Source of the DNA: Rhodanobacter sp.
GTDB lineage: Bacteria > Pseudomonadota > Gammaproteobacteria > Xanthomonadales > Rhodanobacteraceae
Direction: 5' to 3'
Assembly: GCA_004298505.1 (NCBI GenBank)
Contig: SCRO01000116.1
Span: forward strand, 62,001 to 126,000
DNA: 64,000 nucleotides
The number at the start of each line of letters is the position of its first letter. The first letter of the stretch is position 1. The notes below the pieces were generated by a model that saw only the letters and a program-made list of their open reading frames with translations, was not told where the DNA came from and did no database searches. Shown piece by piece: positions 19,915 through 28,528 of this stretch. A program made the position numbers and the translations under genes.

Positions 19915-20865
19915 ATGAATCATGCGATCGACGCGGCCGGTGGCCGGACCCGTTACGTGCGGCCGGCGTGGGCCGCACTCTTGCTGACAGCCACGCTGGC
20001 GCTGCCCGCCGTGGCGCGGGCGCAGCTGGCAGCGGCCGCCTCGGTGGAGCCGGATCAGCCGACCGATGCCCTGGTGCCGCCCACCAGCGCCAGCGATTTC
20101 ACCGCCGCGCAACTGGACGATGTGCTGGCCGGCAGCTGGCGCTCGGCAAGCAATCGCGCCCGTGACGTCTACCGTCACCCCAAGGCAACCTTGCAGTTCT
20201 TCGGCGTGCGGCCGGATCAGACGCTGATCGAGATCACCCCTGGTGGCGGCTGGTACAGCGAGATTCTGGCGCCGTTGCTCAACGACAATGGGCACTACGT
20301 GGCGGCCGTGGCGGCAGCCAGGAGTGACGCCGAAGCGGGTCGCGACGAAAGCGCGCTGCGTCGCAAGTTTGCCGCCGATCCCGCGCATTACGGCCACGCA
20401 CAGGTCGTCGAATTCGATCCGCGCGCGCCCGTGTTTGGCGCGCCCGGTTCGGCCGACATGGTGTTGACCTTCCGCAACGTGCACAACTGGGTCATGGCCG
20501 ATACGGCACCAGCGATGTTCAAGGCGTTCCTTGCCGTGCTGCGACCCGGCGGCATACTTGGCGTCGTCGATCACCGGGCCGCCGATGAGGCCCGGCTCGC
20601 AGCGATAAAGCAGAGTGGCTACCTGCCGACCAGCTATGTGGTGAGGCTCGCCACGGATGCCGGCTTCGTGCTGGATGACAGCGCCGAAATCAACGCCAAT
20701 GCGAAAGACACGCGCGATTACTTCAAGGGCGTGTGGACACTGCCGCCGAGCCTGGCCCTGGGCGACCAGGATCGCGCGAAATACCTAGCGATCGGCGAGT
20801 CGGATCGCATGACCTTGCGCTTCGTCAAAGCGGCGACGCCCGCGGCGGCAGTTTCGACGCCCTGA
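19915..20865 (+). CDS. Periplasmic SAM-dependent methyltransferase-like protein
   Basis: A 316-residue protein with a signal peptide (cleavage near [10 protein letters not shown], residue about 40) followed by a Rossmann methyltransferase of the COG4798 type. The [19 protein letters not shown] segment is the SAM-binding motif [15 protein letters not shown] a later motif, and [17 protein letters not shown] is also typical. A secreted protein with this fold is odd, because SAM is cytosolic. The family's function is not established to my knowledge. rluE starts 13 bases after its stop, probably co-transcribed. Confidence 0.8.
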   Translation: MNHAIDAAGGRTRYVRPAWAALLLTATLALPAVARAQLAAAASVEPDQPTDALVPPTSASDFTAAQLDDVLAGSWRSASNRARDVYRHPKATLQFFGVRPDQTLIEITPGGGWYSEILAPLLNDNGHYVAAVAAARSDAEAGRDESALRRKFAADPAHYGHAQVVEFDPRAPVFGAPGSADMVLTFRNVHNWVMADTAPAMFKAFLAVLRPGGILGVVDHRAADEARLAAIKQSGYLPTSYVVRLATDAGFVLDDSAEINANAKDTRDYFKGVWTLPPSLALGDQDRAKYLAIGESDRMTLRFVKAATPAAAVSTP

Positions 20866-20878
20866 TCCAACCGACCTC

Positions 20879-21415
20879 ATGCTGATCGCGTTGAACAAGC
20901 CGTACGGTGTGCTGTGCCAGTTCACCGACGCGCAGGGACGTTCCACGCTGGCCGACTTCGTCGTGCAAAAGGACGTCTATGCGGCTGGACGGCTGGATCG
21001 CGACAGCGAGGGGCTGCTGTTGCTGACCGACGACGGAGCGCTTGCCCATCGGCTCACCGATCCGCGCCACAAACAGTCCAAGACCTATCTCGCCCAGGTC
21101 GAAGGCTGTATCGACGAGGCGGCATTGCGGGCGCTGTACTGTGGAGTGGCGCTGAATGACGGGCCGACCTTGCCGGCCGAGGCGAGCCGTGCCAGCGAGC
21201 CGGCCTGGTTGTGGCCACGTGACCCACCGGTACGCTTCCGCAAGGCGATCCCCACCAGCTGGCTGCGGCTCACCCTGCGCGAGGGACGCAACCGCCAAGT
21301 GCGCCGGATGACCGCCGCGGTGGGTTTTCCCACCCTGCGCCTGATCCGCGTGAGTATCGGCGAGCATGCGTTGGAAGGCCTCTTCCCTGGCGAAACGCGG
21401 GTCCTGCAGGACTGA
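20879..21415 (+). CDS. rluE: 23S rRNA pseudouridine synthase, RluE-like
   Basis: This 178-residue protein lacks an S4 domain and matches RluE, which makes pseudouridine 2457 in 23S rRNA. The catalytic aspartate is in [30 protein letters not shown] opens the fold, and [20 protein letters not shown] is the C-terminal signature. Length fits RluE (about 180-217) better than RluB/RluF. It ends shortly before a large REP-like inverted repeat and the convergent tatD. Confidence 0.88.
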   Translation: MLIALNKPYGVLCQFTDAQGRSTLADFVVQKDVYAAGRLDRDSEGLLLLTDDGALAHRLTDPRHKQSKTYLAQVEGCIDEAALRALYCGVALNDGPTLPAEASRASEPAWLWPRDPPVRFRKAIPTSWLRLTLREGRNRQVRRMTAAVGFPTLRLIRVSIGEHALEGLFPGETRVLQD

Positions 21416-21456
21416 TTCGCGCAAGGGTTGTCGCTATTCAAGGGGGGCATCAGGGG

Positions 21457-21528
21457 CGTAGGGCGGGCACTGCCCGCCACCATTCGCGACGGTGCTGGCA
21501 AAAGCTGGCGGGCGGTGCCCGCCCTACG
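21457..21528. repeat. REP-like inverted repeat between rluE and tatD
   Basis: Arms at 21457-21478 (CGTAGGGCGGGCACTGCC...) and 21507-21528 are reverse complements at 21 of 22 positions, 28 bases apart. Each arm is itself nearly palindromic. Such GTAGGGCGGG elements are scattered between genes in xanthomonads. Sitting between convergent genes, it can end transcription in both directions. The right arm also supplies the stop codon of tatD (21524-21526). Confidence 0.8.
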
Positions 21529-22321
21529 GGTGGGGTACCAGCCTGAAAAATGCCTCTGCCGTAGCCGTGCTGTTCGCCGCCGTGATTTCTGCGCGCTCGC
21601 CGCGCGCGCGCGCGATCTCTTCGCAGATGTGCTTCAGATACATCGGTTCGTTGCGTCGGTGCGGCGGTTGCGGCCGTACGCTGCGCGGCAGCAGATAGGG
21701 TGCGTCGGTCTCGATCATCAGCCGGTTTGACGGGATCTCGCGCACCAGCTCGCGCAGATGGGTGCCGCGGCGCTCGTCGCAGATCCAGCCGGTGATGCCG
21801 ATGTGGCAATCCAGGGCCAGGTAGTCGTGCAGGGCGTCGCCGTTGTCGGTGAAGCAGTGCACGACGACGTCGGGCACCTTGTCGCGGTAGCGCCGCAGCA
21901 GCGCGATGAAGTCCCCGTGCGCATCGCGCTGGTGCAGAAACAGGGGTCTGTGCATGTCCGCCGCGATCTGCAGCTGGCGCTCGAATACGTGCAACTGCAC
22001 GTCGCGCGGCGAGTAGTTGCGGTTGTAATCCAGGCCGGTCTCGCCGATCGCACGTACTGCCGTGTCGCGTGCAAGCTGGCGCAGCAGCGCATCGGTGCGG
22101 TCGTCGTAATCGACCGCGTGATGCGGATGCACACCGGCCGTAGCGACCAGCTGCCCCGGGTGGGCGTGTGCCAGCGCCAGCGCGTACCGGCTGCCCTCGG
22201 CTGATGCGCCGGTGACGATCATTCGCGCGACCCCGTGTGTCTGGGCGCGCAGCAGCACGTCGTCGAAGTCGTGCCGGAACGATTCGTGGCCGAGGTTGGC
22301 ACCGATGTCAATGAGCTGCAT
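21524..22321 (-). CDS. tatD: TatD-family metal-dependent DNase
   Basis: A 265-residue TatD hydrolase, a TIM-barrel 3'-5' exonuclease for DNA/RNA turnover and repair. Family motifs are DIGANLGHESF, the AGVHPHHAVDYDD metal ligands, IGETGLDYNRNYSPRD, FLHQRDAHGDF, VVHCFTDNG and IETDAPYLLPR. ATG 22321 (MQLIDIGANL) is the natural start; the frame remains open to 22963 without similarity. The last codons (LVPHP and stop) lie in the REP-like arm, so the C-terminus has been altered by that element or the element arose over it. Confidence 0.93.
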   Translation of the reverse strand: MQLIDIGANLGHESFRHDFDDVLLRAQTHGVARMIVTGASAEGSRYALALAHAHPGQLVATAGVHPHHAVDYDDRTDALLRQLARDTAVRAIGETGLDYNRNYSPRDVQLHVFERQLQIAADMHRPLFLHQRDAHGDFIALLRRYRDKVPDVVVHCFTDNGDALHDYLALDCHIGITGWICDERRGTHLRELVREIPSNRLMIETDAPYLLPRSVRPQPPHRRNEPMYLKHICEEIARARGERAEITAANSTATAEAFFRLVPHP

Positions 22322-22648
22322 GTCCGACCTGTGCAATATGGGAATTTCCCCCGGGGACCCGGGAGTGTGAACAGGATCCCGGAGTTTTTCCAATTGACAG
22401 AACCAATGCAGGCCCTTGGGGCGTGGGTTTCGGCTGCCAATCAATCGCACGCACCAGGCGTGGCGGGCGACGCAGGATCCGCTGCCCGGCAAGAACCCGC
22501 ATAATTGATGGCGGCGGCGGATGCGTTCCGCGCCCATGAAAGGAGTTGGCGATGTTCGTGCGTCGCCGGCGGAATATGATGCCAATGGCGTTTGCCGCGT
22601 GGCGTCGGGGGGTGCGACGGGGCATGGGCATGACGAGCAGGGTGGAGC
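22322..22648. other. Divergent upstream region of tatD and gspE; no gene seen
   Basis: These 327 bases lie between divergent genes. I find no convincing reading frame or RNA gene. A GGTGGAG ribosome site stands directly before the gspE ATG. TTGACA at 22395 has no matching -10 at normal spacing. Confidence 0.4.
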
Positions 22649-23978
22649 ATGTCGGCAGCGAGCGAGCCGGCGGTCAGCGAAGCAGGCATGGTAGGCGAGG
22701 ACCGTGAGGCGAGGGTCTGCGCGTGGCTGGTGGCGCGCGGTCGCCTGAAAGACAGTGACCTGGGTCGTGCGCGGCGTCTGCATGAGGAGTCGACCGAGGG
22801 CACCCTGACCACGTTGATGGCGCGGCTCGGGTTGGTCTCCGAGCGTGACCTGGCCGAAGCCTGGGCGGAGTTGCTGCAGGTGCCGCTGCTGGCTGCGCGC
22901 GATGCGCCGGAGCTGCCGCCGGCCGATCTCGAGCTGTCGCTGCGCTTCCTCAAGCAACAGCACGTGGTGCCGGTGCAGGACGGGAACGGCGGGCTGGCAT
23001 TACTGGTATCCGATCCGGCCGACCCGTATCCATTGCAGGCCGTCGCGCTGGCCGCCGGCCGGCTGGTCGCGCTGTGCGTCGGCCTGCGCTCGGAAATCGA
23101 CGGCTTGATCGAGCGCTACTACGTCAGCGGCCGTTCGGCCATGGGCACCATCGTGGAGAACCTCGATGGCAGCGCCGCCGAAGAGGACGACGTGGAGCAT
23201 CTGCGCGATCTCGCGTCCGAGGCCCCTGTCATCCGCCTGGTCAACCTGATCCTGCAGCGCGCGGTGGAACAGCGCGCGTCGGACGTGCATATCGAACCGT
23301 TCGAGAACCGGTTGAAGGTGCGCTACCGCATCGACGGCGTATCGAATACCAGATCGAGGGCATCAACCAGATCCAGGTGAAGCCGCAGATCGGACTCGAT
23401 TTTGCCGGTGCGCTGCGCTCGATCGTGCGCCAGGATCCGGACGTGATCATGATCGGCGAAATGCGCGACCTCGAGACCTGCCGCATCGCGATCCAGTCCG
23501 CGCTCACCGGTCACCTGGTGTTGTCCACCCTGCACACCAATTCCGCCGCCGGCGGCATCACCCGCCTGCTCGATATGGGCGTGGAGGATTACCTGCTCGG
23601 CTCCACCGTCAACGGCATCCTGGCGCAGCGGCTGGTGCGCCGGCTCGATCCGGAAACCGCGACCCCTACGAGGCGCTGCCCGAGGTGATCGAACAGTTCG
23701 AGCTGGAGAAATACACCGACCAGCGCCCGATCAAGCTGTGGAAACCCGGCAGCAGCACCGCCAACCCCAGCGGCTACCACGGCCGCCGCGCGATCATGGA
23801 ATTCCTCACCATGAGCGATGCACTGCGCCGACTGGTGATGCAGCACGCGAACGAGGGCGACATCGAAAAGCAGGCCCGCAGCGAAGGCATGCACAGCATG
23901 TATGAAGACGGCATCGCCAAGGCCGTCGCCGGCATCACCACGCTGGAGGAGGTGCTGCGTGTTACGCAGGAAGGCTGA
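22649..23978 (+). pseudogene. gspE: Type II secretion/pilus ATPase gspE, deleted and frameshifted
   Basis: The N-terminal domain (MSAASEPAVSEAG to [15 protein letters not shown]) and [20 protein letters not shown] are intact. At about 23340 the sequence jumps to [20 protein letters not shown], losing about 130 residues including the Walker A loop. The Walker B region ([15 protein letters not shown]) and [15 protein letters not shown] remain. A one-base deletion near 23664 (ETATPTRR for ETRDPYEA) shifts frame again before IEQFELEKYTDQRPIKLW. The zinc cysteines expected in the C-domain are replaced (GSSTANPSGYHG). It cannot bind ATP, yet gspF follows intact. Confidence 0.92.
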
Positions 23979-24078
23979 GAATCGGGAATGGGAAATGGGG
24001 AATCGGAAAAGCACGGCGTGTCCGAGGCTGGCGGCAAGGTCTGCTCTACGATTCCCCACTCCCGATTCCCGATTCCCG
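23979..24078. repeat. Inverted GGGAATCGGG-type repeats
   Basis: GAATCGGGAATGGG starts at 23979 and continues with AAATGGGGAATCGG. An inverted version (GATTCCCCACTCCC, then GATTCCCGATTCCCGG) occupies about 24050-24078. The pair can form a long imperfect stem between gspE and gspF. The same motif recurs at 25331-25364, so it is a dispersed intergenic family, common in xanthomonads. Confidence 0.65.
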
Positions 24079-24086
24079 GCACCCCC

Positions 24087-25304
24087 ATGACCCAATTCAG
24101 CTACAAAGCCGTCAGCGAGGCCGGCGAGACGCTACATGGCCGGATGGAGGCGGGCAGCGTCGAGGAGGTGATCGGTCGGCTGCAGGACCAGGGCTATACG
24201 CCGCTGGAGGCGTGGCTGGCGGATGGTGCGGCAAGCGGCAGTGGCCTGGCGGCCCTGTTCAAGCGCGGCCCGTTCAGTGGCGACCAGCTGGCCCTGTTCA
24301 CCCATCAGCTGGCGACCCTGCTTGGTGCCGGCCAGCCACTGGATCGGGCACTGACCATCCTGCTCGAACTGCCCGAGGGGGAGCCGGCGAAAAAACTGAT
24401 CGAGCGCGTGCGCGACCGTGTGCGCGGCGGCACCACGCTGTCTTCGGCGCTGGACGAGGAGCATGGCGTGTTTCCCAAACTCTATGTGAGCCTGGTACGC
24501 GCCGGTGAAGCCGGTGGCTCGCTGGAGGGCACGTTGCGCCGGCTGGCCGATTACCTCGAGCGGGCGCAGGCATTGCGCGGCAGCATTGTCAACGCGCTGA
24601 TCTATCCGGCGTTCCTGCTGGTCGGCGTGCTCGGTTCGCTGATTCTGCTGCTGGCCTACGTGGTGCCGCAATTCGTGCCGATCTTCCAGGACATGCAGGT
24701 GCCGATCCCGTGGATCACCCAGGCGGTGCTGGCGTTGGGCAACGTACTGCAGGCCTGGTGGTGGTTGATGGCGCTGCTGCTGGTGGGTGGCATCCTGGCC
24801 TGGCGTGCACGATTGCGTGATCCGCAGGCACGACTGGCCTGGCATACCCGCCTGCTCGGGCTGCGCGTGGTCGGTCCCCTGCTGCTGAAAGTGGAAACCG
24901 CGCGCATCGCCCGCACCCTGGGTACGCTGCTCAAGAACGGCGTGCCGCTGCTGAGTTCGCTGACCATCGCGCGCCAGGTCACCAGCAACCTCGCGCTGGA
25001 TGCGGCGCTCAGCGCGGCGCACGAACAGGTCAAGGGCGGTGCCGGGCTCGGTTTTGCGCTGGCGCAGTCGAAACTGTTCCCGCGGCTGGCGTTGCAGATG
25101 GTGCAAGTCGGCGAGGAAGCCGGCCAGCTCGACGGCATGCTGCTCAAGGTGGCCGACACCTTCGAGCTGGAGTCCAGGCGATCCATCGATCGCCTGCTGG
25201 CCGCGCTGGTGCCCACGTTGACCATCGTGATGACCGTGCTGGTAGGCATCATCATGGCGGCGATCCTGCTGCCGCTGCTGACCTTGACCAGCAGTATTCA
25301 GTGA
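24087..25304 (+). CDS. gspF: Type II secretion/pilus inner-membrane platform protein GspF
   Basis: A 405-residue GspF/PilC. Two copies of the T2SSF domain are seen. The first covers about residues 70-195 (FTHQLATLLGAGQPLDRALT) and the second about 270-395 (ARTLGTLLKNGVPLLSSLTI). Membrane segments are near residues 170-195 (YPAFLLVGVLGSLILLLAYV), 220-240 (LMALLLVGGILAW) and the C-terminus (LVGIIMAAILLPLL). ATG 24087 opens MTQFSYKAVSEAGETLHG. Its partner ATPase is dead and no pseudopilin follows, so the gene is probably an orphan unless another ATPase substitutes. Confidence 0.93.
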   Translation: MTQFSYKAVSEAGETLHGRMEAGSVEEVIGRLQDQGYTPLEAWLADGAASGSGLAALFKRGPFSGDQLALFTHQLATLLGAGQPLDRALTILLELPEGEPAKKLIERVRDRVRGGTTLSSALDEEHGVFPKLYVSLVRAGEAGGSLEGTLRRLADYLERAQALRGSIVNALIYPAFLLVGVLGSLILLLAYVVPQFVPIFQDMQVPIPWITQAVLALGNVLQAWWWLMALLLVGGILAWRARLRDPQARLAWHTRLLGLRVVGPLLLKVETARIARTLGTLLKNGVPLLSSLTIARQVTSNLALDAALSAAHEQVKGGAGLGFALAQSKLFPRLALQMVQVGEEAGQLDGMLLKVADTFELESRRSIDRLLAALVPTLTIVMTVLVGIIMAAILLPLLTLTSSIQ

Positions 25305-25330
25305 TGATGGATGGAGAGAAGACAATGAAG

Positions 25331-25364
25331 CCGGGAATGGGGAATCGGGAGTCGGAAATCGAAG
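25331..25364 (+). repeat. Third copy of the GGGAATCGGG repeat
   Basis: CCGGGAATGGGGAATCGGGA starts at 25331, matching the repeat pair before gspF. It is followed by GGGGTCAGGTCTTG (from 25371), a motif that recurs beside RAYT fragments in this window. Confidence 0.6.
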
Positions 25365-25415
25365 ACTATGGGGTCAGGTCTTGTTTCACCACATTCCCTG
25401 CCGTAGTCTGCGTCC

Positions 25416-25463
25416 ATGTCCTGTCCTCTTCGCATTGAATTTGCCGGCGCGCTGTATCACGTG
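25416..25463 (+). pseudogene. RAYT transposase, N-terminal stub
   Basis: ATG 25416 reads MSCPLRIEFAGALYHV, the N-terminus of REP-associated tyrosine transposases (Y1/IS200-like), whose GALYHV(T/M)xRG motif precedes the HUH residues. The sequence then joins a Tn3 transposase fragment without any further RAYT sequence. Confidence 0.75.
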
Positions 25464-25468
25464 ATAAA

Positions 25469-26258
25469 GGCACACTGCGAGACAGGCTGATCCTGCCGAC
25501 TGTCGTGCTTGAGCAGCAAACCGATCTTCAACCAACGCAGCTCATGACCGATACAGGTGCGTACAGCGATGTTCGGTCTGTTCCGCCTGCTTGGCCATCG
25601 CTTCAGTCCACGTTTGGCCGACATCGGCGGCACGCGGTTTTGGCGTATCGATTTGCAGGTCGACTGTGGGCCACTCAATGCAATTTCGGTCCACCGTTTC
25701 AGCTTGCAGAAGATTTCGCCGCATTGGGACGATATGCTGCGCTTGGCCGTTTCGCTCAAGCTCGGCCGGGTGTCAGCGGCCGATATCAGGCGCACGCTCC
25801 AAATCGGCGTTCGGCCATCCAGCTTGGCGCAAGCCATTGCTGAATTTGGGCGCATCGACAAGACCGAGCACACACTGGACTACATCGACGACGAAGCGAA
25901 ACGCAGAAGCACGTTGACGCGGCTCAATCGTGGCGAAGGCCGCCACAGCGTCGCTCGCGCCGCGTTCCACGGCAAACGCGGTGAGCTGCGGCAGCATTAC
26001 TGCGAGGGCCAGGAAGCTCAGCTCGGTGCGCTCGGTCTGGTGCTCAACCTGATCGTACTGTGGAACACCATCTATACGGAGGCCGCCTTGAATCAACTTT
26101 GAACGGAAGGCTACCCGGTGAAGGACGAAGACGTGCCGCGGCTGTCGTCGTTGCTGTACGAGCATATCAATATGCTGGGACGGTATTCGTTCTCGGTGCC
26201 GGAGGCTGTTGCTCGGGGAGAGCTGCGTCCTCTGCGGAACCCAAGCGAAGACGCTTGA
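25469..26258 (+). pseudogene. Tn3-family transposase, C-terminal remnant
   Basis: The reading starts GTLRDRLILPTVVLEQQTDL and ATG-free TDTGAYSDV. After a small deletion near 25570 it continues in a second frame: GLFRLLGHRFSPRLADIGG, TRFWRIDLQVDCGPLNAISV, LDYIDDEAKRRSTLTRLNRG and LGLVLNLIVLWNTIY. The codon after EAALNQL is TGA (26100) where relatives have Arg, and the frame then resumes with EGYPVKDEDVPRL and YSFSVPEAVARGELRPLRNP. This is the catalytic tail of a TnpA of about 1000 residues, with one frameshift and one nonsense change. No terminal repeats or resolvase remain. Confidence 0.9.
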
Positions 26259-26340
26259 GTTCATCTACCGTTCCACTGCGCCTCAAACCCCCACTACGCC
26301 GCGATTAGCCGGATCGCGCGGATGGATATGTGGCAAACAC

Positions 26341-26426
26341 GACCTGACGCTGAGGCCTTGCCCTGAGCCCTTGTGTGGCAGAACAAGACCTGACCCTGAG
26401 GGACCTGACCCTGAGGTATTGGACCG
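26341..26426. repeat. Short GACCTGACCCTGAG repeats
   Basis: GACCTGACGCTGAGG, then GACCTGACCCTGAGG twice in near-tandem, lie at about 26341-26426. Related words occur at 25371, 26690, 29367 and 29513. They resemble the REP partners of the RAYT fragments nearby. From 26259 to 26502 I see no gene. Confidence 0.5.
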
Positions 26427-26502
26427 AGGTATTGCGTGACAGGGCGGGCCGCAGGGTCTCGATCAACAGCAGGTCGTAGTGATTGTCCATCAGGTACTAC
26501 GC

Positions 26503-26658
26503 TCACAAACGCCAGTCCAGTCGCTCGCACACGCACGACAAACCAGCGCAGAACGCCTCACGATCCTCGTCATCGTGGAAGATATCCGCCCGTGCGTTGC
26601 CACGCGCCATCACGTGGTAAAACGTGTCGGCGAATTCGATGCGAAGCGGGCGGGATAT
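26503..26658 (-). pseudogene. RAYT transposase, second N-terminal fragment
   Basis: The minus strand reads SRPLRIEFADTFYHVMARGN and RADIFHDDEDREAFCAGL, then CVCERLDWRL and a TGA stop at 26503. This is the N-terminal 50 residues of a REP-associated tyrosine transposase; the catalytic HUH and tyrosine parts are gone. The start codon is also damaged (ATA at 26658 where ATG is expected). Confidence 0.8.
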
Positions 26659-26715
26659 GGCTGCAAGTTACTTCAGTGGATGTGTTAGAACAAGACCTGA
26701 CCCTCAGGTTCCATG

Positions 26716-26886
26716 GGCGCCGGACGGTGGGGAGATTTCCCGGAAGTGGATCGTTGGTTCCAGGCGGTGAACACCCGCCCGGTGGTCGCCCGCGCACGCC
26801 TGACTGGCAAGGATGTCGAGTTCAAGGCGCCCGGCGACGAGGTCTCGCGCCGCGCGCTTTACCCGAGCAACTACGCAGCCGCGTAA
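26716..26886 (+). pseudogene. Glutathione S-transferase, C-terminal fragment
   Basis: In the frame ending at TAA 26884-26886, the sequence reads WGDFPEVDRWFQAVNTRPVV and ARARLTGKDVEF. The FPEVxRWFxAVxxRPxVxRA pattern is the C-terminal helix region of bacterial glutathione S-transferases. The thioredoxin-like N-domain is missing; upstream sequence is REP/RAYT debris. Confidence 0.6.
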
Positions 26887-26906
26887 CCCACGCCCCGACG
26901 CTTGAT

Positions 26907-26930
26907 ATTCTGGAATGATCGATCCAGAAT
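26907..26930 (+). promoter_or_regulatory. Palindromic operator over the tetR promoter
   Basis: ATTCTGGA (26907-26914) and TCCAGAAT (26923-26930) are perfect inverted repeats, with GATC at the centre. The site covers a plausible promoter: TTGATA at 26903-26908 and CAGAAT at 26925-26930, 16 bases apart. The ATG follows only 6 bases after the -10 box, so the transcript is probably leaderless. This fits autorepression by the TetR protein. Confidence 0.75.
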
Positions 26931-26936
26931 AAACAC

Positions 26937-27512
26937 ATGGCTCGTACGATCGAATTCAATCCGGCTTCTGCACGCGATAACGCGCTAGTGCTGTTCTGGC
27001 GCAAGGGTTACCAAGCAACGTCTCTTGCAGACCTGCTCGAAGCCATGGCGATCAGCCGCAGCAGTTTCTACGCCACGTTTGTGGATAAGCGCAGTCTGTT
27101 TCTGGCATGTCTGGACCTGTTTGCCCAGCGCACAATCGGCATGCTTGCCCAAGCAAGAGCCGAGTTGCCTCCGCTGGAAGCGCTACAGACCTTCTATGCG
27201 CGCAATTTCGTGGGTGCTCGAGGCAACAGGTCGCGCTGGGGCTGCATGCTGGTTAATACTGCTCTGGAAATGGCTGATGTGGATGACGAACTCAGCGCCC
27301 GCGCAAGCGCCTATCTTGATGCGGTCAAGGCAGAGTTTGAAGGCTGTCTGCTCGACGCTCGTTGCGCGTCGGCGCACGCGGCCGAATTGGCCGATCTGCT
27401 GATGTTGCTGAACGAAGGGGTGCGCGTATCCAGCCGTCGTAATCTTGCGCCGGATCAAATCACCGCAGCAATTGAAACCACCTTTCGCCTGATACGGAGT
27501 GACCTTGCATGA
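26937..27512 (+). CDS. TetR/AcrR-family transcriptional regulator
   Basis: A 191-residue TetR regulator. The helix-turn-helix occupies about residues 12-50 (ALVLFWRKGYQATSLADLLE, then AISRSSFYATFVDKRSLF). The C-terminal part (GCMLVNTALEMADVDDELSA) resembles the ligand domain of AcuR/YxaF-like members, which often sense reactive small molecules. It lies ahead of an SDR and a DsbA-like isomerase and shares their direction, with a 4-base overlap to the next frame. It probably controls this cassette through the palindrome at its start. Confidence 0.93.
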   Translation: MARTIEFNPASARDNALVLFWRKGYQATSLADLLEAMAISRSSFYATFVDKRSLFLACLDLFAQRTIGMLAQARAELPPLEALQTFYARNFVGARGNRSRWGCMLVNTALEMADVDDELSARASAYLDAVKAEFEGCLLDARCASAHAAELADLLMLLNEGVRVSSRRNLAPDQITAAIETTFRLIRSDLA

Positions 27513-27784
27513 GCCACATGACCCCAGCCAGCCAATTGCCGGCGAAGGAATCTTGCACCGTTAAAGGGCGCCGCATCGCCTATGTCGATGAGTGCGAGGG
27601 CGTGTCATGGGTATTGCGTGCGGGACGGATGTTTCGTTTCAAGTCTCCGGCCGGGCAGAGGGTCGGGAAGTGGCACGCAGATCCCGAACGCCAGGCCCTG
27701 TCCGAGCATCGCCGCGCCGGCATCAAACTGGCGATTCCTACGCTGGTGCACGGTATGGCGCCGTGGATGGGAGAGCAGCCATGA
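27509..27784 (+). CDS. Small protein with haloalkane-dehalogenase-like N-terminus, probably a remnant
   Basis: This 91-codon frame overlaps the tetR stop (ATGA) and the SDR start. Residues 10-29 (AKESCTVKGRRIAYVDECEG) match the N-terminus of haloalkane dehalogenase-type alpha/beta hydrolases, where DPIxFLHGNPTSS should follow. Here the sequence changes to VSWVLRAGRMFRFKSPAGQR, which I do not recognise. It is most likely a hydrolase gene cut by a large deletion whose frame survived by chance, keeping the operon coupled. Confidence 0.45.
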   Translation: MSHMTPASQLPAKESCTVKGRRIAYVDECEGVSWVLRAGRMFRFKSPAGQRVGKWHADPERQALSEHRRAGIKLAIPTLVHGMAPWMGEQP

Positions 27785-28506
27785 ACGCACGCCCCAAAGT
27801 CTGCCTGGTCGTCGGCGCGGGCGACGCCACCGGCGGGGCGGTGGCGCGACGCTTTGCGCGCGAAGGCCTGCATGTTGTGGCAACCCGCAGGCGGGGGGAT
27901 TTGTCCGGGCTTGTGGCCGACGTCGAAGCTGCAGGCGGCAGCGTAACCGCGGTGCATTCGGATGCACGCGACGAGGAAGCCGTCAGGGCGCTGGTAGCCA
28001 AGGCGGAACAGATCGGCCCGATTGTGGCCTGCATCTTCAATGTCGGCGGCAATGTGCGATTTACGCTCGCGGAAACGACCGCTCAGGTCTACCGCAAGGT
28101 CTGGGAGATGTGCGCCTTTGCAGGGTTTCTTGTCGGGCGAGAAGTCGCCGGGCCGATGCGCGAACGTGGCCAAGGCACGATCCTCTTCACCGGCGCCTCG
28201 GCCAGCTTGCGCGGAAATACAGGATTTGCGGCATTCGCCAGCGGCAAGCACGCCTTGCGGGCACTGGCGCAAAGCATGGCGCGGGAACTCGGCCCCAAGG
28301 GTGTACATGTGGCCCATGTCATCATCGACGGGCTAATTGACAACCCGTCGACCAAGGCGCTCTTTCCCGAAATGTTCGAGGCACGGATGCCCGACGGCGT
28401 CGTGCGCCCCGACGACATCGCCGAAGCCTATTGGCAAGTGCACAGCCAGTTACGCGGTGCCTGGACCTTCGAAATGGACCTGCGTCCCTACAAGGAACAG
28501 TGGTAA
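27781..28506 (+). CDS. Short-chain dehydrogenase/reductase
   Basis: A 241-residue SDR. VCLVVGAGDATGGAVARRFA is a slightly altered TGxxxGxG cofactor loop (GAGDATG), and VACIFNVGGNV replaces the usual NNAG. The catalytic Ser is likely in ILFTGASASL. At the YxxxK position the sequence is FAAFASGKHALRAL, so the catalytic tyrosine is replaced by Phe while Lys remains. Relatives are annotated SDR oxidoreductases of unknown substrate. The start at 27781 overlaps the preceding frame, and the isomerase follows after 22 bases. Confidence 0.88.
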   Translation: MNARPKVCLVVGAGDATGGAVARRFAREGLHVVATRRRGDLSGLVADVEAAGGSVTAVHSDARDEEAVRALVAKAEQIGPIVACIFNVGGNVRFTLAETTAQVYRKVWEMCAFAGFLVGREVAGPMRERGQGTILFTGASASLRGNTGFAAFASGKHALRALAQSMARELGPKGVHVAHVIIDGLIDNPSTKALFPEMFEARMPDGVVRPDDIAEAYWQVHSQLRGAWTFEMDLRPYKEQW

Positions 28507-28528
28507 GTCTCATTACCGGAAACCGATC

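Noticed and set aside
22395-22420. TTGACA as a -35 box for gspE
   Set aside because: No -10-like hexamer at 16-18 bases; probably chance.
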